From Ciona intestinalis (Eukaryota > Chordata > Ascidiacea > Phlebobranchia > Cionidae), in contig NC_020168.2 of NCBI RefSeq assembly GCF_000224145.3, forward strand, positions 620,001 to 684,000: DNA of 64,000 nucleotides, given 5' to 3'. The notes under the pieces were generated by a model that made no database searches, was not told the origin of the DNA, and was given only the letters and a program-made list of their open reading frames with translations. Of the stretch, positions 1 through 11,866 are shown piece by piece (within the stretch, counting starts at the first letter, position 1; every line of letters starts with the position of its first letter). Both the position numbers and the translations under genes were made by a program.

Positions 1-1007
1 TATTGTTACTTGTAGCATTTGAGGCGAAAAACTTTAAATACAATGCAATAATACATAACACATACTGGGTTTGGAACCCTAATGTTCAATTGTAGGAATT
101 CTAAATTCAGGTTTAACTGACATTTATGTATTTACGTTATATTTGAATCCATAACAATATTACTGTCAAATTGCCTTGAAATATTGTTTTTATAAAAAAA
201 TTGGGTTTAAAATTCTTTTATTCCTTCGAAGCGATAAAACTTAATATTGTTGCATAGGTAAAACATATGTTCTGTAAGAGTTACATAAATTAAAATACTA
301 ATTTTGAATTAAATAACATTGATTTAGAAAACATACTTTGTTGAGATCTTTATCCGACTTGAGATGCGTTTCTCTTGGTCGAAAACAATTTTGACATTTA
401 TTTTTGTTGAAAATATTTGGAGCAAAACTTTTGCAAGGGTTGTCCTTATTTCCAAAGCTTTGCATTTTTATTTTGACGGGAAACTGGCACAGCAGTAGAA
501 GTTAGAAGATGGAAATGCACCAACAGCACAACATAGAGTTATAACACAAGCAGCTTGTCTTTTATTTTGTACAAAACTCACGATATATACAAGTAAAAAC
601 CGAAATAGTTCACTTTAGTTAGCTAAGTTCCCATTGTACCTATCCCTATAAAAAATCACGTAAGTATATATGATATACACCAATGCAAAATAACGGCGGC
701 ATATTTAATTAATGAAGAACGCTTGTTGTTCACTGTCAATCACTCTGTATGCGAACTGGTTAAACTTTCACGGTCGAGTTGCATTTTATTCTATCTTCCA
801 AACACTCTGAACTTCTATACCATAGTAACATTCTGTCTGTCAGCATCGTTGTTCAAAACCTGACTCGCGAATCATACGTAGCCAAGCAGGCGAAGCAGTC
901 ACCTCACATAATATGCGCGCCTTGCCCCCATTGATAAATGGGACAGCACGCACCTCTAGCGCCACAGCGTAGCTATTTATAAATCAGAGACCGTTTCATA
1001 GAATCGT

Positions 1008-1057
1008 AAGCATATATATATATGTACAAATCATATATAATATATATATATATGCTT
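1008..1057. repeat. AT-rich palindrome
   Basis: Two TA-repeat arms bounded by AAGC on the left and GCTT on the right flank a short centre around TGTACAAATCA. The whole can fold into one long AT hairpin. It may be a microsatellite rather than a mobile element. Confidence 0.6.
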
Positions 1058-1221
1058 TGGTAAACGTATTCTAAGCTCTGACCTAAACCACAGCAAAAAA
1101 TACATAAATAAACCTTTAATCGAAAACTCATTTTCTCTCAACCTGTGTTTGGGAACTGGTAGTTCGGCACAAACGAAGTAGTACTTGCCGAAGGGCTTTA
1201 AATGTATACGAACAAATGAAT

Positions 1222-1335
1222 CTAACTTGCTTTTTCCTCGCGTGACCGCAAAACGACAGTCGTTTTAACACGAATGTTCTGTTTTTAAACCTCGCCAGCT
1301 TATGCGAGTTACCATGTATATAACTTTGTCTGTCA
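1222..1335 (+). repeat. Family B dispersed repeat
   Basis: Diagnostic parts are the quasi-palindrome AACGACAGTCGTT, then a TGTTCTGTTT block, a GCGAGTTACCATGTAT block and a final GTAACTTTGT. The element is about 110 bp and recurs about 17 times in the window in both orientations. It has no clear tRNA A and B boxes, so it may be a MITE or an atypical SINE. Confidence 0.65.
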
Positions 1336-1371
1336 CCTTTGTCAATTTAAACAACCCATTAATGACCACTG

Positions 1372-1505
1372 GACTGGAGCCATTGCTGTTAAATGTCTTG
1401 CCCACGGCCACACACGCCCATTATGGTGGTAGCGACGAGCCTTGAACCCATCACCACAGAGTTAGAGGCATATGTCCGCAAACCAGTGTGCCACCACCGT
1501 ACCGG
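1372..1505 (-). mobile_element. tRNA-derived SINE
   Basis: Read on the minus strand, TGGCACACTGG (about 1482-1492) fits a pol III A box and GGGTTCAAGGC (about 1440-1450) fits a B box at tRNA-like spacing. A tail with GGGCGTGTGTGGCCGTGGGC follows and recurs at 47.2 and 48.3 kb. It is diverged and probably inactive. Confidence 0.6.
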
Positions 1506-2126
1506 ATGTAGACCATGTCTACTATAAAGTGTTTATGCTACATGGACATGATCCTTAATCTCTAAATGCCACCCATAAACATTAGGTCAATACTATCTAA
1601 ACACACTACCAACCAACCGCCAATAGCTTACACAAACGAGAAATCGAAGTCATCTTTTAACCAACGTTATATAAACACTACGAACAAATTTTGAAAATGT
1701 AAGATTTGTATTAAAACGTCAAAAATGCATTTGTATAATTTAGCAACGAACATATAAGGTTAACAACAGAAACATACTGGAACAAAAGCTTAATAAAATG
1801 TCAAAGGAATGCTGCATGCACAACAAAATACTCAAGACTGTTTTGTCAAACAGCAATTGTAAAAAATTCACCAAACCGATTTGCTTCTTTATAAATAAAG
1901 AATACAAATTTCGGAACCTTTGCTTAGAGCCTGCTCTTGGCAAAGAAAGGTGATTTAAATTACATTGGATTTTGTAAAACTGGTATGAACTCGCTAGATA
2001 CGCAAAGCAAAGGCATGGGAGTTGCAACATATTCTCCTATACGGATGTACACGGAAGCAGAAGCATTGCAGGAAGTGGTTCGCCCATCCGATCGTCAAGT
2101 ATATAGCGCCGCTATCTACTTAATAT

Positions 2127-5100
2127 TCACTCGCAGAACATGCAGCAGAAACCCGGATATTTAACTGGGTGCTCGCATTGAGGCTTGCTACAAAACACAT
2201 CGCTGCAAACTTTGACAGAGTTCATGCACACGCATGTCTTGCATTCTTCAGGCGTCCACCGTTCATTTTCCGCGTAGTGAGTTAACCCGTCATCGGACAC
2301 ACACGCGTGCGCTGTTAAGTTAAAGAAAGCAATTATTAAAATGTTTTCATAAAAAAAAATCATGACTCGTCCCATTTGGTAGTAAACAAAGAACGATCAA
2401 AGAATTATGAAACCTTATCCTCATGACTCCCATAGACCGTTGTTAATTGTTGAATTTGCGATTAAGTTAATTGAATATTACGTTTTAAAGGTGTCCCATC
2501 TTATCCCACAATGCTATATATATTATATGCTATTAGATAAATGTCGTCAAACAGGGAACGGGGCACCTTTTCGGTTATTATGATCTAAAGGTGTCCCGTC
2601 TTCCCCTACCCTACTATATATTCGTTCCGTGATTTAATATGAGACTTACGTGATGGTTGTGTACGTATTAATGATCGAAGGGTGAGACAAGGGTCAAGTT
2701 TACACTTCTTAGACACAGTAAGATGAGGACAAGCTCTTCCACCGGGTGATGGATGTCTAATGATTGTGCGGTGTCGACTCTTCGCTGCTGTCTCTCCACA
2801 AGTAGCAGAACAAACTGTCCAAGGGCTCCAGTGTGTTACTTTGCAGTTGATGGCTGTTTCACAAAGAGGGGGTTAAGATATTTGTAAAAAATATAATGCA
2901 GTCGTCGCATGAATAAATGAAAGCAACTGATATATCATCGCGTGGCGGGCTAACAACAGTCATTCTAATATGGGTGTTCTGTTTCATACGCAGCATTATG
3001 TCCGCAAAAATTCTACCCCAAGTACACATACGTCCACAATGGTATAGCAGCGTTGAACCTTGAACCCGTAACCTCTCGACTAGAGACAGCAGGCACGCTA
3101 AACACTGTATTAGGGCGTCAGCATGATAACTGATTTAGTTATGCAAAGTATTAAACTTACGTGAATCAGCAGTTCCCGTACAGTTACGGCCGTGGCATTC
3201 CTTCAATTCCCGCAACAACCTACAAGCACCTTCAATGGATTCGGAGGAGTTTCTAAGAACTTGGTTTCTTAATCTTGTTCCACGACCACAGGATTTTGAA
3301 CAAGGACCCCACTCTGACCAATAAACACCAGGACATCTTTCCTCCTGCTCAAGGCGTGCACTATCTGTATAGAAATACGTGCATGTTTATCAAATGAATA
3401 TCTATAGTACAATGCACATGTTTATCTAACGTCAAGTGTAACTCTGATGTTTAGAATGTATCCGCATGCTGCAGTGGGATGAGTTGGATACTGTTAGCAC
3501 ATAACATGGATGGATAAAAGAGAAATAAAACATAGACCATCTTATCCCAACAAACTGTATTCGTCTTAACTTCAGCGACCGAAAAATATATTTACCTAAT
3601 AGTATTGGTGACAGATTGCAGGTCCCAGTATAACAAAGCATTGTTTCTTGCATGTGTGTTTGCGAACAGTCTATTAATGACGTCATGGTCTCCCTGGTAA
3701 CCTTTGCCCTTTCGCGCATGCGCAGTCGTCTTCCCTTTCCACAAGTAGCAGTGCAGTGGCTCCATGAACCCCACTCCGTTGTGGGACAAACCGGAATATC
3801 TGGAGATATATAAGTTTGACATTAATGTCTCGCCGTATAGCTGACGAAATTTGCGAATTCATATCGAAGGAACAACATTCATTTACTAGGTAAATTATTT
3901 AACTGGATTCAGCAGCCACGATTTTATGTTTGAAATATACTCAAATAGTTTTTTGCTGCTAATTTCCTTCTGTTCGATGTTTTAATTAAATCGAGTTTCG
4001 TTAATGTATTCGAAGAGATAAATAACACTAAGGGTTATAATGTTATAACTTACCACTGCATGGCTGTCGAGGACATTCTTGTGCTTCACTCATATGTGGA
4101 CAGAACGCACCCCCGTTTCGTGGAGGTATAACCACACCTCTGTACCTCCTTCTCTTACCACCCCCACATTCCTGAATGGGACATTCACCCCAAGTACCCC
4201 ACGTTGACACAATGCATTCAACCGCATCTGCAACGAGAACATGCTTCGTTTATGGTCGGCAAGTTAACGCTAATCGTGTTTGCGTTGGGAAGTGTTGCAG
4301 TAACGTATTTTAAAATGCAAAGACTTTAAAATGCGAAGTCTTTGCATTTTAAAGATAGGTTACTATTTCTGCCTTTAAACATTCGGTGTTTACCGACCTT
4401 GACATGTGTAGCAACATTCATTCGGTCGTCTGTACGGGTGCGTGCAGTTAATTTGAGGACATTTTTCTTGTGCGCAAGCTTGGTCGCCGGTTCGGCAGTA
4501 GCAGTGTGTGCAGAGACCTTGAAATATTTATTCATGAAACGCAAGTCGTAACAAATGGATTATTGTTATATTGTGACAAAAATGCTTTTGTCTGTACTAT
4601 TACGAAGCTCAAAACAATATTTAAAGAAAGTTGGGAAATATCGGTTTAAACTGTTTAAAAACACGTTAAAAGTAAAAAGAAAAGAACAAAATTGTTTAAT
4701 GAAAGGTTTATATAAAAATAAACATAAAAGTAATTCTTTCATACCTTCTTTCCAAACGGCACCAGCACTCAGATTTCTTCCAGAATCCGCGTGACATGAA
4801 GCGTCCGCGCATATCGGGCAACATTCACCGGGAACTGCAACAACAAAACAAATTTTAAAATCTAGAACTGTTGAATGGTAACAACAGATTTTTATTTTAA
4901 CAAAAAAGTTTGAATAAAGTGTTCAAGAACAGAGAGCCCTCTGTGGGGGGTGTAGCGAACATCAGTAAGCGACATCTTAATCTCCACCGTCATATTTTAA
5001 TACCGGAAACCAGACGAACAGGACACTGAATATAAAGACTTCAATGTAGCGAGTTATGGTCACGTAGCATCGAAAATGATCGTTTAATAGCAGCCTCTTA

Positions 5101-8100
5101 ACCTGTAAATCCGGGCTGGTCGTCTCGGGCTTAATTTGGACGCTTTGTAATTCGTCTACCCGCAGAGTTGCGTAATTGGACTGATTTATACGGGGCTCAC
5201 ATTCTTTACAGTAAAGGTGCATACCATATTTAGCCTTGCACATTTGCGCACCTAATCTTGTGTAACTGGGGGCATAAGGCGATATGTAAGTTGTTGTGAA
5301 AATATGACAGCGAACAGCAGTCAATAAGTTTACGCCTGCGGCTTTTTGTTCGAGCTTGCATGCCACGGAATAGGCTACGCGTGTGTGTCACTTCTAATCA
5401 CTCAGAAATCGCGGTTACGGAAAAGGTTAGGAAATGTCAAACTCTACCAATAACAAGTGGAACAAACAGTAAGGAATGGAGCATTTCTCAACAACTATGA
5501 GACAAAAGGATAATCGGTTTTAGGAACATGCTCTGCTCCATTTAGGTGGAACAAAGCAAAATGGATTGTTTTAAAAACCGGCCAGAGATTGAAATTTTTT
5601 GAATACTTCATAGGGTTTTTATGCCAAATTTACCACTTTACATAATTGTATAACAACACCGGTGTAAAGGTATTTCATTGCACTGAAGAGTGTTTTTGTT
5701 TAAATTGCTAGCTTTGTTCGTATACCGATGCTTTGGTTTTGTTTATAACAGTTGAAATCTTGTGCAAACCCTAGATCGAGTTCTGCACGGTCGATCAGCT
5801 ATCGGTAAATTGTTTTAAAAATGCGTTTGAACTTTAAAATCTCACCTTTAACGGGATTTTCACATGATTTGTACTCGCAGTCTTCCACCGAGCATAGTGC
5901 TCTTCCCTGCTTACATTCACAGTAAGTACAATCGTCAAGATACCACTCCGCACCTTCAGTGAAACGACGTCCATCTGCTGCCTGGCAAACTTTATCTGTG
6001 GACAATAAACGGTTCAGATTAGATTAAGACATCACTAATTCTGGCAAATAAAAAAAACAGACTTTTATATTAACCAAAACGGTACTTCGATGTTCATTAT
6101 ATTTCGAAAATTATATGGTGGGTTCAATTGGTGAAATATATATGGGGTAAGATGGTCCATGTTTATACTCTCTTTTGTCGTCCCATTTGGTAGTAAACAT
6201 AAAATATTTAAGAGTTATACAATCGTATCCTCACGACTCTAAAACAGTGTCGTTAATTGTTAAAAACATGATTAGGAAATGCAGGATATTATATTTTAAC
6301 GGTATCCATCTTACCCCACAGTATAGTATACATATCCAATATGTCTATTTTAAGATTTTTTGTCAATTTTACCGAGTACAAATGCATACCAACCTGGACA
6401 AACAGGACAGCATTGGCCTTGCACCGTTACAGGTTGTCCGCATGGTAGATTTGGACACACATTTGGCCGACACACCACCACGCTTGCTTCACAACTACAG
6501 TTCTGACATTGTACATTGCTCCATGTGGTGGTGTCTTGGTCCTCCATTTGACCACTTTCACACATCTCGGCTGGATGAACAAGATACAGTTTAAAACTAA
6601 TATAAAAAATGTATATATATATATATATATCATAGAACGTATCCGTTTTTAGAGTATCTGTTCTGCTATGTATGGTAATAAAGTGTAAGAAAAAGTTACT
6701 TTGCAAGCTATTCCGAAATTTCATTTAACGCGGATATAAGGTATAAATCGTTGAAGTTAATAAGGATTAGAGGTTTCTTTATAGGCCTGAGGATTTTAGG
6801 TTTTAAAGCCTGTAGAGATTTTCTCAATAGCGTATATGTTCTATTGTATATAATCCAGCAAAACCACATGTTAAAATTGTGACTCAACAAGACAAATGAC
6901 GAAAGAAAGTCTTACGTCATACAAGTCCAGATAGGGGAGGCAACCGCATATGACGCGATGGTTCGTATGCTGTTGTACGTGTACGGTACTGAGAAAGCAA
7001 ACGAAACACAATGAAGAGCAAACAGAACCAAATATTTCACCATTGGCCCTCTGCGTCATTGGAACTTTAGTGAAAGGCGATGGGCGGTTCGTTAATTTAT
7101 CTCAAGTCTGTATCATGCGCGAAATACGCAGGAAAACAGACCTGTGGTAGCGCGTGAGTAATTTAAAGATAATATCTCGGTGTTTATTGAAAAAAGAATC
7201 GACTAATTTAACGAACATGGTAAACAAAAAATGTATTGAGAGTTTCGTGCTTTATGAAAAATCCGTACGCCCCCGACTGGGTAAATATTCGTCCCATAGT
7301 AAAACGATTGTCTGCGTGCGAAACCCGTACTTCAAATATGAGCGGTGTCGAGTATGACGTAACAATGCTCTGTTGTTTAACAGCGCCACGGTTGCCATGC
7401 ATTATACATAGGCTCAGGTGGACAAACAGAGGAACAATACCATCATAGTGATATGCACTACTTGGCAAATTAATTATCCAAATAATTATATTCTAAAATA
7501 GAATAAACCTGTAAACGAACACCCGAACTAAAGTTTTTAAAACGCCCTTTTTTTCATTTTTCTTGTAATTATTCAAAACAGGCGATTTTTTAAATATTAC
7601 TTTAGTTTGAACGCTATAGTGAGACATATTAAAATAATGCAGCATCATATTTCTTGTTATGCTATGCTGCGTTCTTGTGAACCACGCTAGAGTGACAACC
7701 ATTGGCAACCAGTGATCCAAATCGACGATTTTATTCACGGTTGAAATCTAAAAAACTTTTCTCCTACGCGTATCTTACTTTGATTTCAGGTTTTACAAAA
7801 AATTAAACAAAACAATTACTCATATATAGGTCGGGGTAAGATGATGCCTGTTTTGTATGCGTCCCATATGGTAGTAAACAAATAATATTTACAGAGTTAT
7901 AACATCCTCGAAACTCTAAAAAGCACTGTTAATTGTTAATAACACAATTCAGTAATACAGGATATTATATGCTAACGGTATTTATCCGTCCCACCCCACA
8001 GTACTTTAGCATTTTACTTTCGTAAAACTGAAAAACATTTTAAACTGTAGTCCCAATGTTATCCCATACACACTATAATGTTCACTCAGCTGTGCAAACC

Positions 8101-8557
8101 AATGCGATTGAATATAAAGTTATTTCGGTACATCGATTTGAAAAGCGCTTCGAGTTCGTGACGCGCGGTCATCCGAAAATTATCTCAAATCAGTTCCTGT
8201 CACCCCTGTTATTGCCGTTTCAACACAACACTTACCGAATGACACCCCGGCTATTCTCTCCGCTTCACTATGCTGATGACCGACACGCACGTTCGTGAAA
8301 TTCCCAGGTCCATGGTGTCGATTATGATGACGATGATGGTGGTTTCCAGGTTCCCTGTTTGCCTCAATGTCGGTTCCAACATCCAGGTTCACATCCATCA
8401 AGCCAGGTAGATAACTATCATCATCGGTGGATCGCCTCACAATTCCACCCAATGTATTTTGAACAACTAAAGCAATCGAAAGCAACAACAACCATTGAGA
8501 AGTAACAGTTCTTACACCCGATGTGGCGGTTTTACTTGATAACAAACATTCAATCAT
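2127..8557 (-). CDS. Secreted VWC/TSP1 multidomain protein
   Basis: Ten exons join in one frame (609 aa): 8557-8236, 6570-6394, 5995-5846, 4834-4745, 4517-4398, 4227-4054, 3799-3596, 3364-3161, 2853-2650, 2311-2127. Every intron is phase 1 with GT/AG ends. Exon 1 gives a signal peptide (hydrophobic core about residues 22-36) and a His-rich linker. Exon 2 is a complete VWC domain ending CCPVC. Exons 3-5 give two more VWC domains split across introns. Exons 6-9 are four TSP1 repeats, one per exon, with WxxW and C(S/T)xxCG-type signatures; three of these exons are exactly 204 nt. Exon 10 is a final VWC ending CCMFC. Such proteins act outside the cell, VWC domains often binding BMPs and TSP1 repeats binding matrix or glycosaminoglycans. 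The particular ligand here is unknown. No CT, EGF or vWD domain is visible, so it is not a CCN protein, a thrombospondin or SCO-spondin. The start is the ATG preceding the signal peptide; upstream non-coding exons cannot be excluded. Confidence 0.85.
2364..2520 (-). repeat. Family A element, 5'-truncated
   Basis: It carries the internal block CTCGTCCCATTTGGTAGTAAAC and the right end GGTGTCCCATCTTATCCCAC; the left terminal repeat is missing. It abuts the acceptor side of the last exon of the VWC/TSP1 gene, inside the last intron. For all family A copies, 'plus' means the block TTTGTTTACTACCAAATGGG reads on the plus strand. Confidence 0.7.
2553..2620. repeat. Family A internal-deletion derivative
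   Basis: Only the two inverted ends remain (GGGGCACC and GGTGTCCCGTCTTCCCC, followed by ACCCTACTATA), with almost no internal sequence. Confidence 0.6.
2925..2995 (+). repeat. Family B fragment
   Basis: It covers the GCGTGGCGGGC, ACAGTCATT and GTTCTGTTTCATACGC parts and lies in an intron of the VWC/TSP1 gene between two TSP1 exons. Confidence 0.6.
3005..3130 (-). mobile_element. Degenerate tRNA-derived SINE
   Basis: CCTTGAACCC near 3058 is a minus-strand B-box-like site, followed by a block resembling the SINE at 1372-1505. The A box is poor. It sits in an intron of the VWC/TSP1 gene. Confidence 0.4.
4309..4353. repeat. Perfect 18-bp inverted repeat
   Basis: Arm 4309-4326 (TTTAAAATGCAAAGACTT) is exactly complementary to 4336-4353, with a 9-nt spacer that partly repeats the arm. 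It lies in the intron between a VWC exon and the first TSP1 exon. Confidence 0.8.
6140..6330 (-). repeat. Family A element (TAAG/CTTA subfamily)
   Basis: The ends are GGGGTAAGATGG and CCATCTTACCCCAC, a variant of the GGGGAAGATGG ends of the main subfamily. It lies in the intron between the first and second VWC exons. Confidence 0.7.
6607..6632. repeat. TA microsatellite
   Basis: A short (TA)n run in the first intron of the VWC/TSP1 gene. Confidence 0.8.
7822..8006 (-). repeat. Family A element (TAAG subfamily)
   Basis: It begins GGTCGGGGTAAGATG and ends CCACCCCACAGTAC, and lies in the first intron of the VWC/TSP1 gene. Confidence 0.65.
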
Positions 8558-11160
8558 GATGTTAAGATGTTATACACAGTTTAATTCGTTTTCCTAACAA
8601 ATCTGAAATACAGAACCAAGCGCGGTTAGTAACAAACCAATAGGAATTAGGTTAACCTGTTCTAGACATTGCACTAGCGCTGCCAACTCGAACTGCGGGG
8701 TAATATGTATCTATTGACAAAGCACTTTACCTGAAGAATGCAGCGCTCGCGTCGCCATACCTTGAATACTTTTCCACTTGTAACGCGTTTTAAAGCGACG
8801 ATCACGAGAGCTGATGCACAGAAACCTGAGCTGCCACAAATACAAGTGCGCAGTGACTTGAACAACACCGTGACTAATTATTTAGCGATCAATTTTGCTT
8901 CCTTGGACGATAGACAAAATGTTTGCGCAAATTTATCTGTAAGCAAGATTCTACTTTGACCTTACTAAGACGAGAACACAACAGAACAAACAAGTTTTAG
9001 ACACAGCGGAAGGCTTGAAGCCATTTGCTGTCACATGCTGTCTAGCCCACAACCGGTGGTAGAAAAGAATTTTTGATTCTTTTCGTTTTGAGCGAGTAAC
9101 ACGACGCGACAGCAACGACCTTGACCCGATTTGAAGAAACCCGAAACGTTGAGACGCCACCACTATTCTGCAATAAACTTCGACAGCGAAAAACGCGTCC
9201 TTGAATCTGTGTTGGGTGGTTAAGTTAAATAAGCCGTTACGCCCTTTGCGGTCAGGACAGGTTGCGATTTACGAGCAATTTCCAAACACAATCACGTTCC
9301 ACAGCGGCAGAAATATTGAGTTGTAAAACCTTAAACAAGCAAAACCAGCATTTGTGGGTTTTTCTATACAGCTATCTGACTGTCGATTCAAAATCTTCGT
9401 ATAATTTCATGTTTCCTCTAAGCGCTTTTAACGGGGTGACATTATTCTCTTTCACCAGCAGTAAAATCGCAAAAGTCAAATAAAATCACCGTGAGAGAGA
9501 TTTAAACAAACACCCGCAGCTTAATTTATATCTGTTGAAAGATCATCAAAGGACCGCTAATTATGCAACTGTGCACCGGCTACAAATCTCTTCGAGCTTC
9601 CATGCAAGCTTTAACATGGCTGAAACTTAGGTATGATTCATGCGTTTAACGATGCGATAGCTATGACTCAATCCTAAGCTGTAAGCCAATATCTTTATGT
9701 ATTTGATATTAAAGTCACGAAAACTCGTAAAATCGGATAATATCTGCTGACCTGCACTATTACCCTGCCTTACAAAGTCTGTACAATGAATTCTTAACAT
9801 CAAACTGAATAAATAACCAGACTCGCCCGACGCATAAGACGATGCCAAATCAAGGCAGCCAGCGGCGAACAAGGTTTTGTTTAGACAATATATGACCTTG
9901 CACATCCATCGTATGCCTTCGGTAAAATTAACTGACGGAAATCCACGAGAAATGAAATGGGGGGAGGACCTCCTATGTAGCTCGTGTTCATCATACAGAC
10001 CACCCAGCAAGTAGAAACAAAGTTCTTTCAAATATGTACATTACCTGCGCGTTATCACCGCCTTTGAGAAACACGACTGCCTCAAACAACTAAGGATTAC
10101 TGTATAGCTACAGCGTGACTGATTACACGGCAAACCGATACTATTTACTATCAGGGTAGGGAAAAGGTCAGATTTAGTTCCAGGTTCGAAGTTCCAAAAC
10201 AGGAGAAGTCATACATCATAATTTTCCATCTATTCTACTCATATAAACTTACTATAGCACCTGTTCAGACTTTTCAAGTGGTTAAAAATCTTGTCGAAAA
10301 ACAACTGAACTAAAAACAGAACTCCTTAACACAGCACATACCTTGTTTGACGACGCGACACTGCTCCTTATGAAAGCTACTTGCCAACTGATCGCTTTAT
10401 GCCGAGACGATACGCTGTTTATATAAGACTACGGAATATTTTTCGGCCAGACGTAATCGGGTATAATCTGACATTTTTTCTCTGTTAGCTATCGCCCCAG
10501 GCCTCTGTGACGTCACAGAAGACGCTATGCACAGCTTCGGCATCCAGCACAATTTCGTAGTTTTGGTTAAACGGGTTAACAATGAACAATAAAGTGCTTA
10601 TGCTCTAATTTTAACCATGTCAGTAACGGAAGACGGAATTCCAATAGAGCCTGTCACTTCTGCTACCGGATACGAAGCAAACACTAAACCACAAATCCAA
10701 TTTCATTCGTGGAATATTGAAACAACTTTTTATACTAATTCATCCCCGAAAAAAACATTTTTTTAATTAAATTCGTAATGTTATTAAAAATTCACTAGAT
10801 ATCTCCTAAAGTTTGTACAACGAGCTCAATGAAAACGGGCGTGTAAATTATATTTGTATTTCATATCCGAGTTATTTTCGAACATTACAGATGCGGTCTT
10901 CGGAACGTTGAACTCGGGGATTTGAGGTTTACAAGATGACGTAGGTGTCTCTATTTACTCGACAAGATCAAGTTCAAATTTTAAGCGAATTACTCAAAAT
11001 ATCTTCGAGTATTACGAAAGATTTTACACAATTTTTTAATGATTAAAGTCGTTATTGTAAACGGTGTTACATTGATAATCAAAACGCAAGGTTGGAAAAC
11101 GCGTTAGTTTAATAGTGAAAGTAGTTTAAAACGAATTAACATTGCACTAGAAAAAAGGTA

Positions 11161-11356
11161 TATTGTACTGTGGGGTAAGAAAAATACCTTTAGCTTGTAA
11201 TATCCCATATTATTTTCTGATCGTGTTTAACAATTAATAACGCTTCTTAAAGTTGTAAGGATACGGTTATATATTTGTAAATGGTTGTCCTTTTCTACCA
11301 AATTAAAGGAAACGGAATGAAAATATGAACCATATTACCCCACCCCACCCAACTAT
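11161..11356 (+). repeat. Family A element
   Basis: Ends GTGGGGTAAG and TTACCCCACCCCACC, with the internal CTACCAAATTAAAGG block partly decayed. Confidence 0.65.
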
Positions 11357-11709
11357 ATTCATATCGCAAATCATTATTGCTTGAATAAGTTCTGACTCAC
11401 AGTAGATTAAGCAAATTGAAACCACCGCAGTTTACAATACGCTCTACTGTGCTCGGGATTGGCTGGGCGAGACATGACGTCACAAAGGATCTTTGTCTTC
11501 ATATTTCTGGAATATCTGACTATTTGTTCCAGTTTGTAAAGCAAAATTATCTGGAAAAATATTGGATAACAGATATAAAGTTTCTCCTAAAACCGAATAA
11601 ATCTTTAAACGAATTATTAAAATCTCAATAGAACCGCGATTTTAGAAACAGTTTATTGTTTTATTATTTTTTCGATAACAGTTAGGATTTTTTCCAAAAA
11701 TCATTTGTA

Positions 11710-11866
11710 GTATATTAACGTGGGGAAAGATGGGACACCTTTAGCACATAATATCCAAATATCCTAATCGTGTTTTAATCAATTAAACAACGGTCTGTGG
11801 AGTCGTGAGGATACGGTTTTATAATTCTTTAAATGTTCTTTGGTATCCCATTTCCCCCACTACTAT
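11710..11866 (+). repeat. Family A element, shortened
   Basis: The left end GTGGGGAAAGATGGGACACC is good, but the block around TTTACTACCAAATG is deleted so the element is about 157 bp. Confidence 0.65.

Larger units (their letters stand above)
1..2126. other. Intergenic stretch, repeats only
   Basis: No exon with coding character was found on either strand. The stretch holds an AT palindrome near 1.03 kb, a family B element and a tRNA-derived SINE, described separately. The short open frames at 1740-2164 have no family resemblance and no splice context. The 3' UTR of the minus-strand gene ending at 2127 should lie in its right-hand part, but I cannot place the poly(A) site. Confidence 0.5.

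Noticed and set aside
8290-8560. Upstream in-frame extension of the VWC/TSP1 start
   Set aside because: The chosen ATG already gives a signal peptide and no better start was seen.
9627-10031. Minus-strand 134-aa frame
   Set aside because: No domain, signal peptide or splice pattern; residue use looks random.
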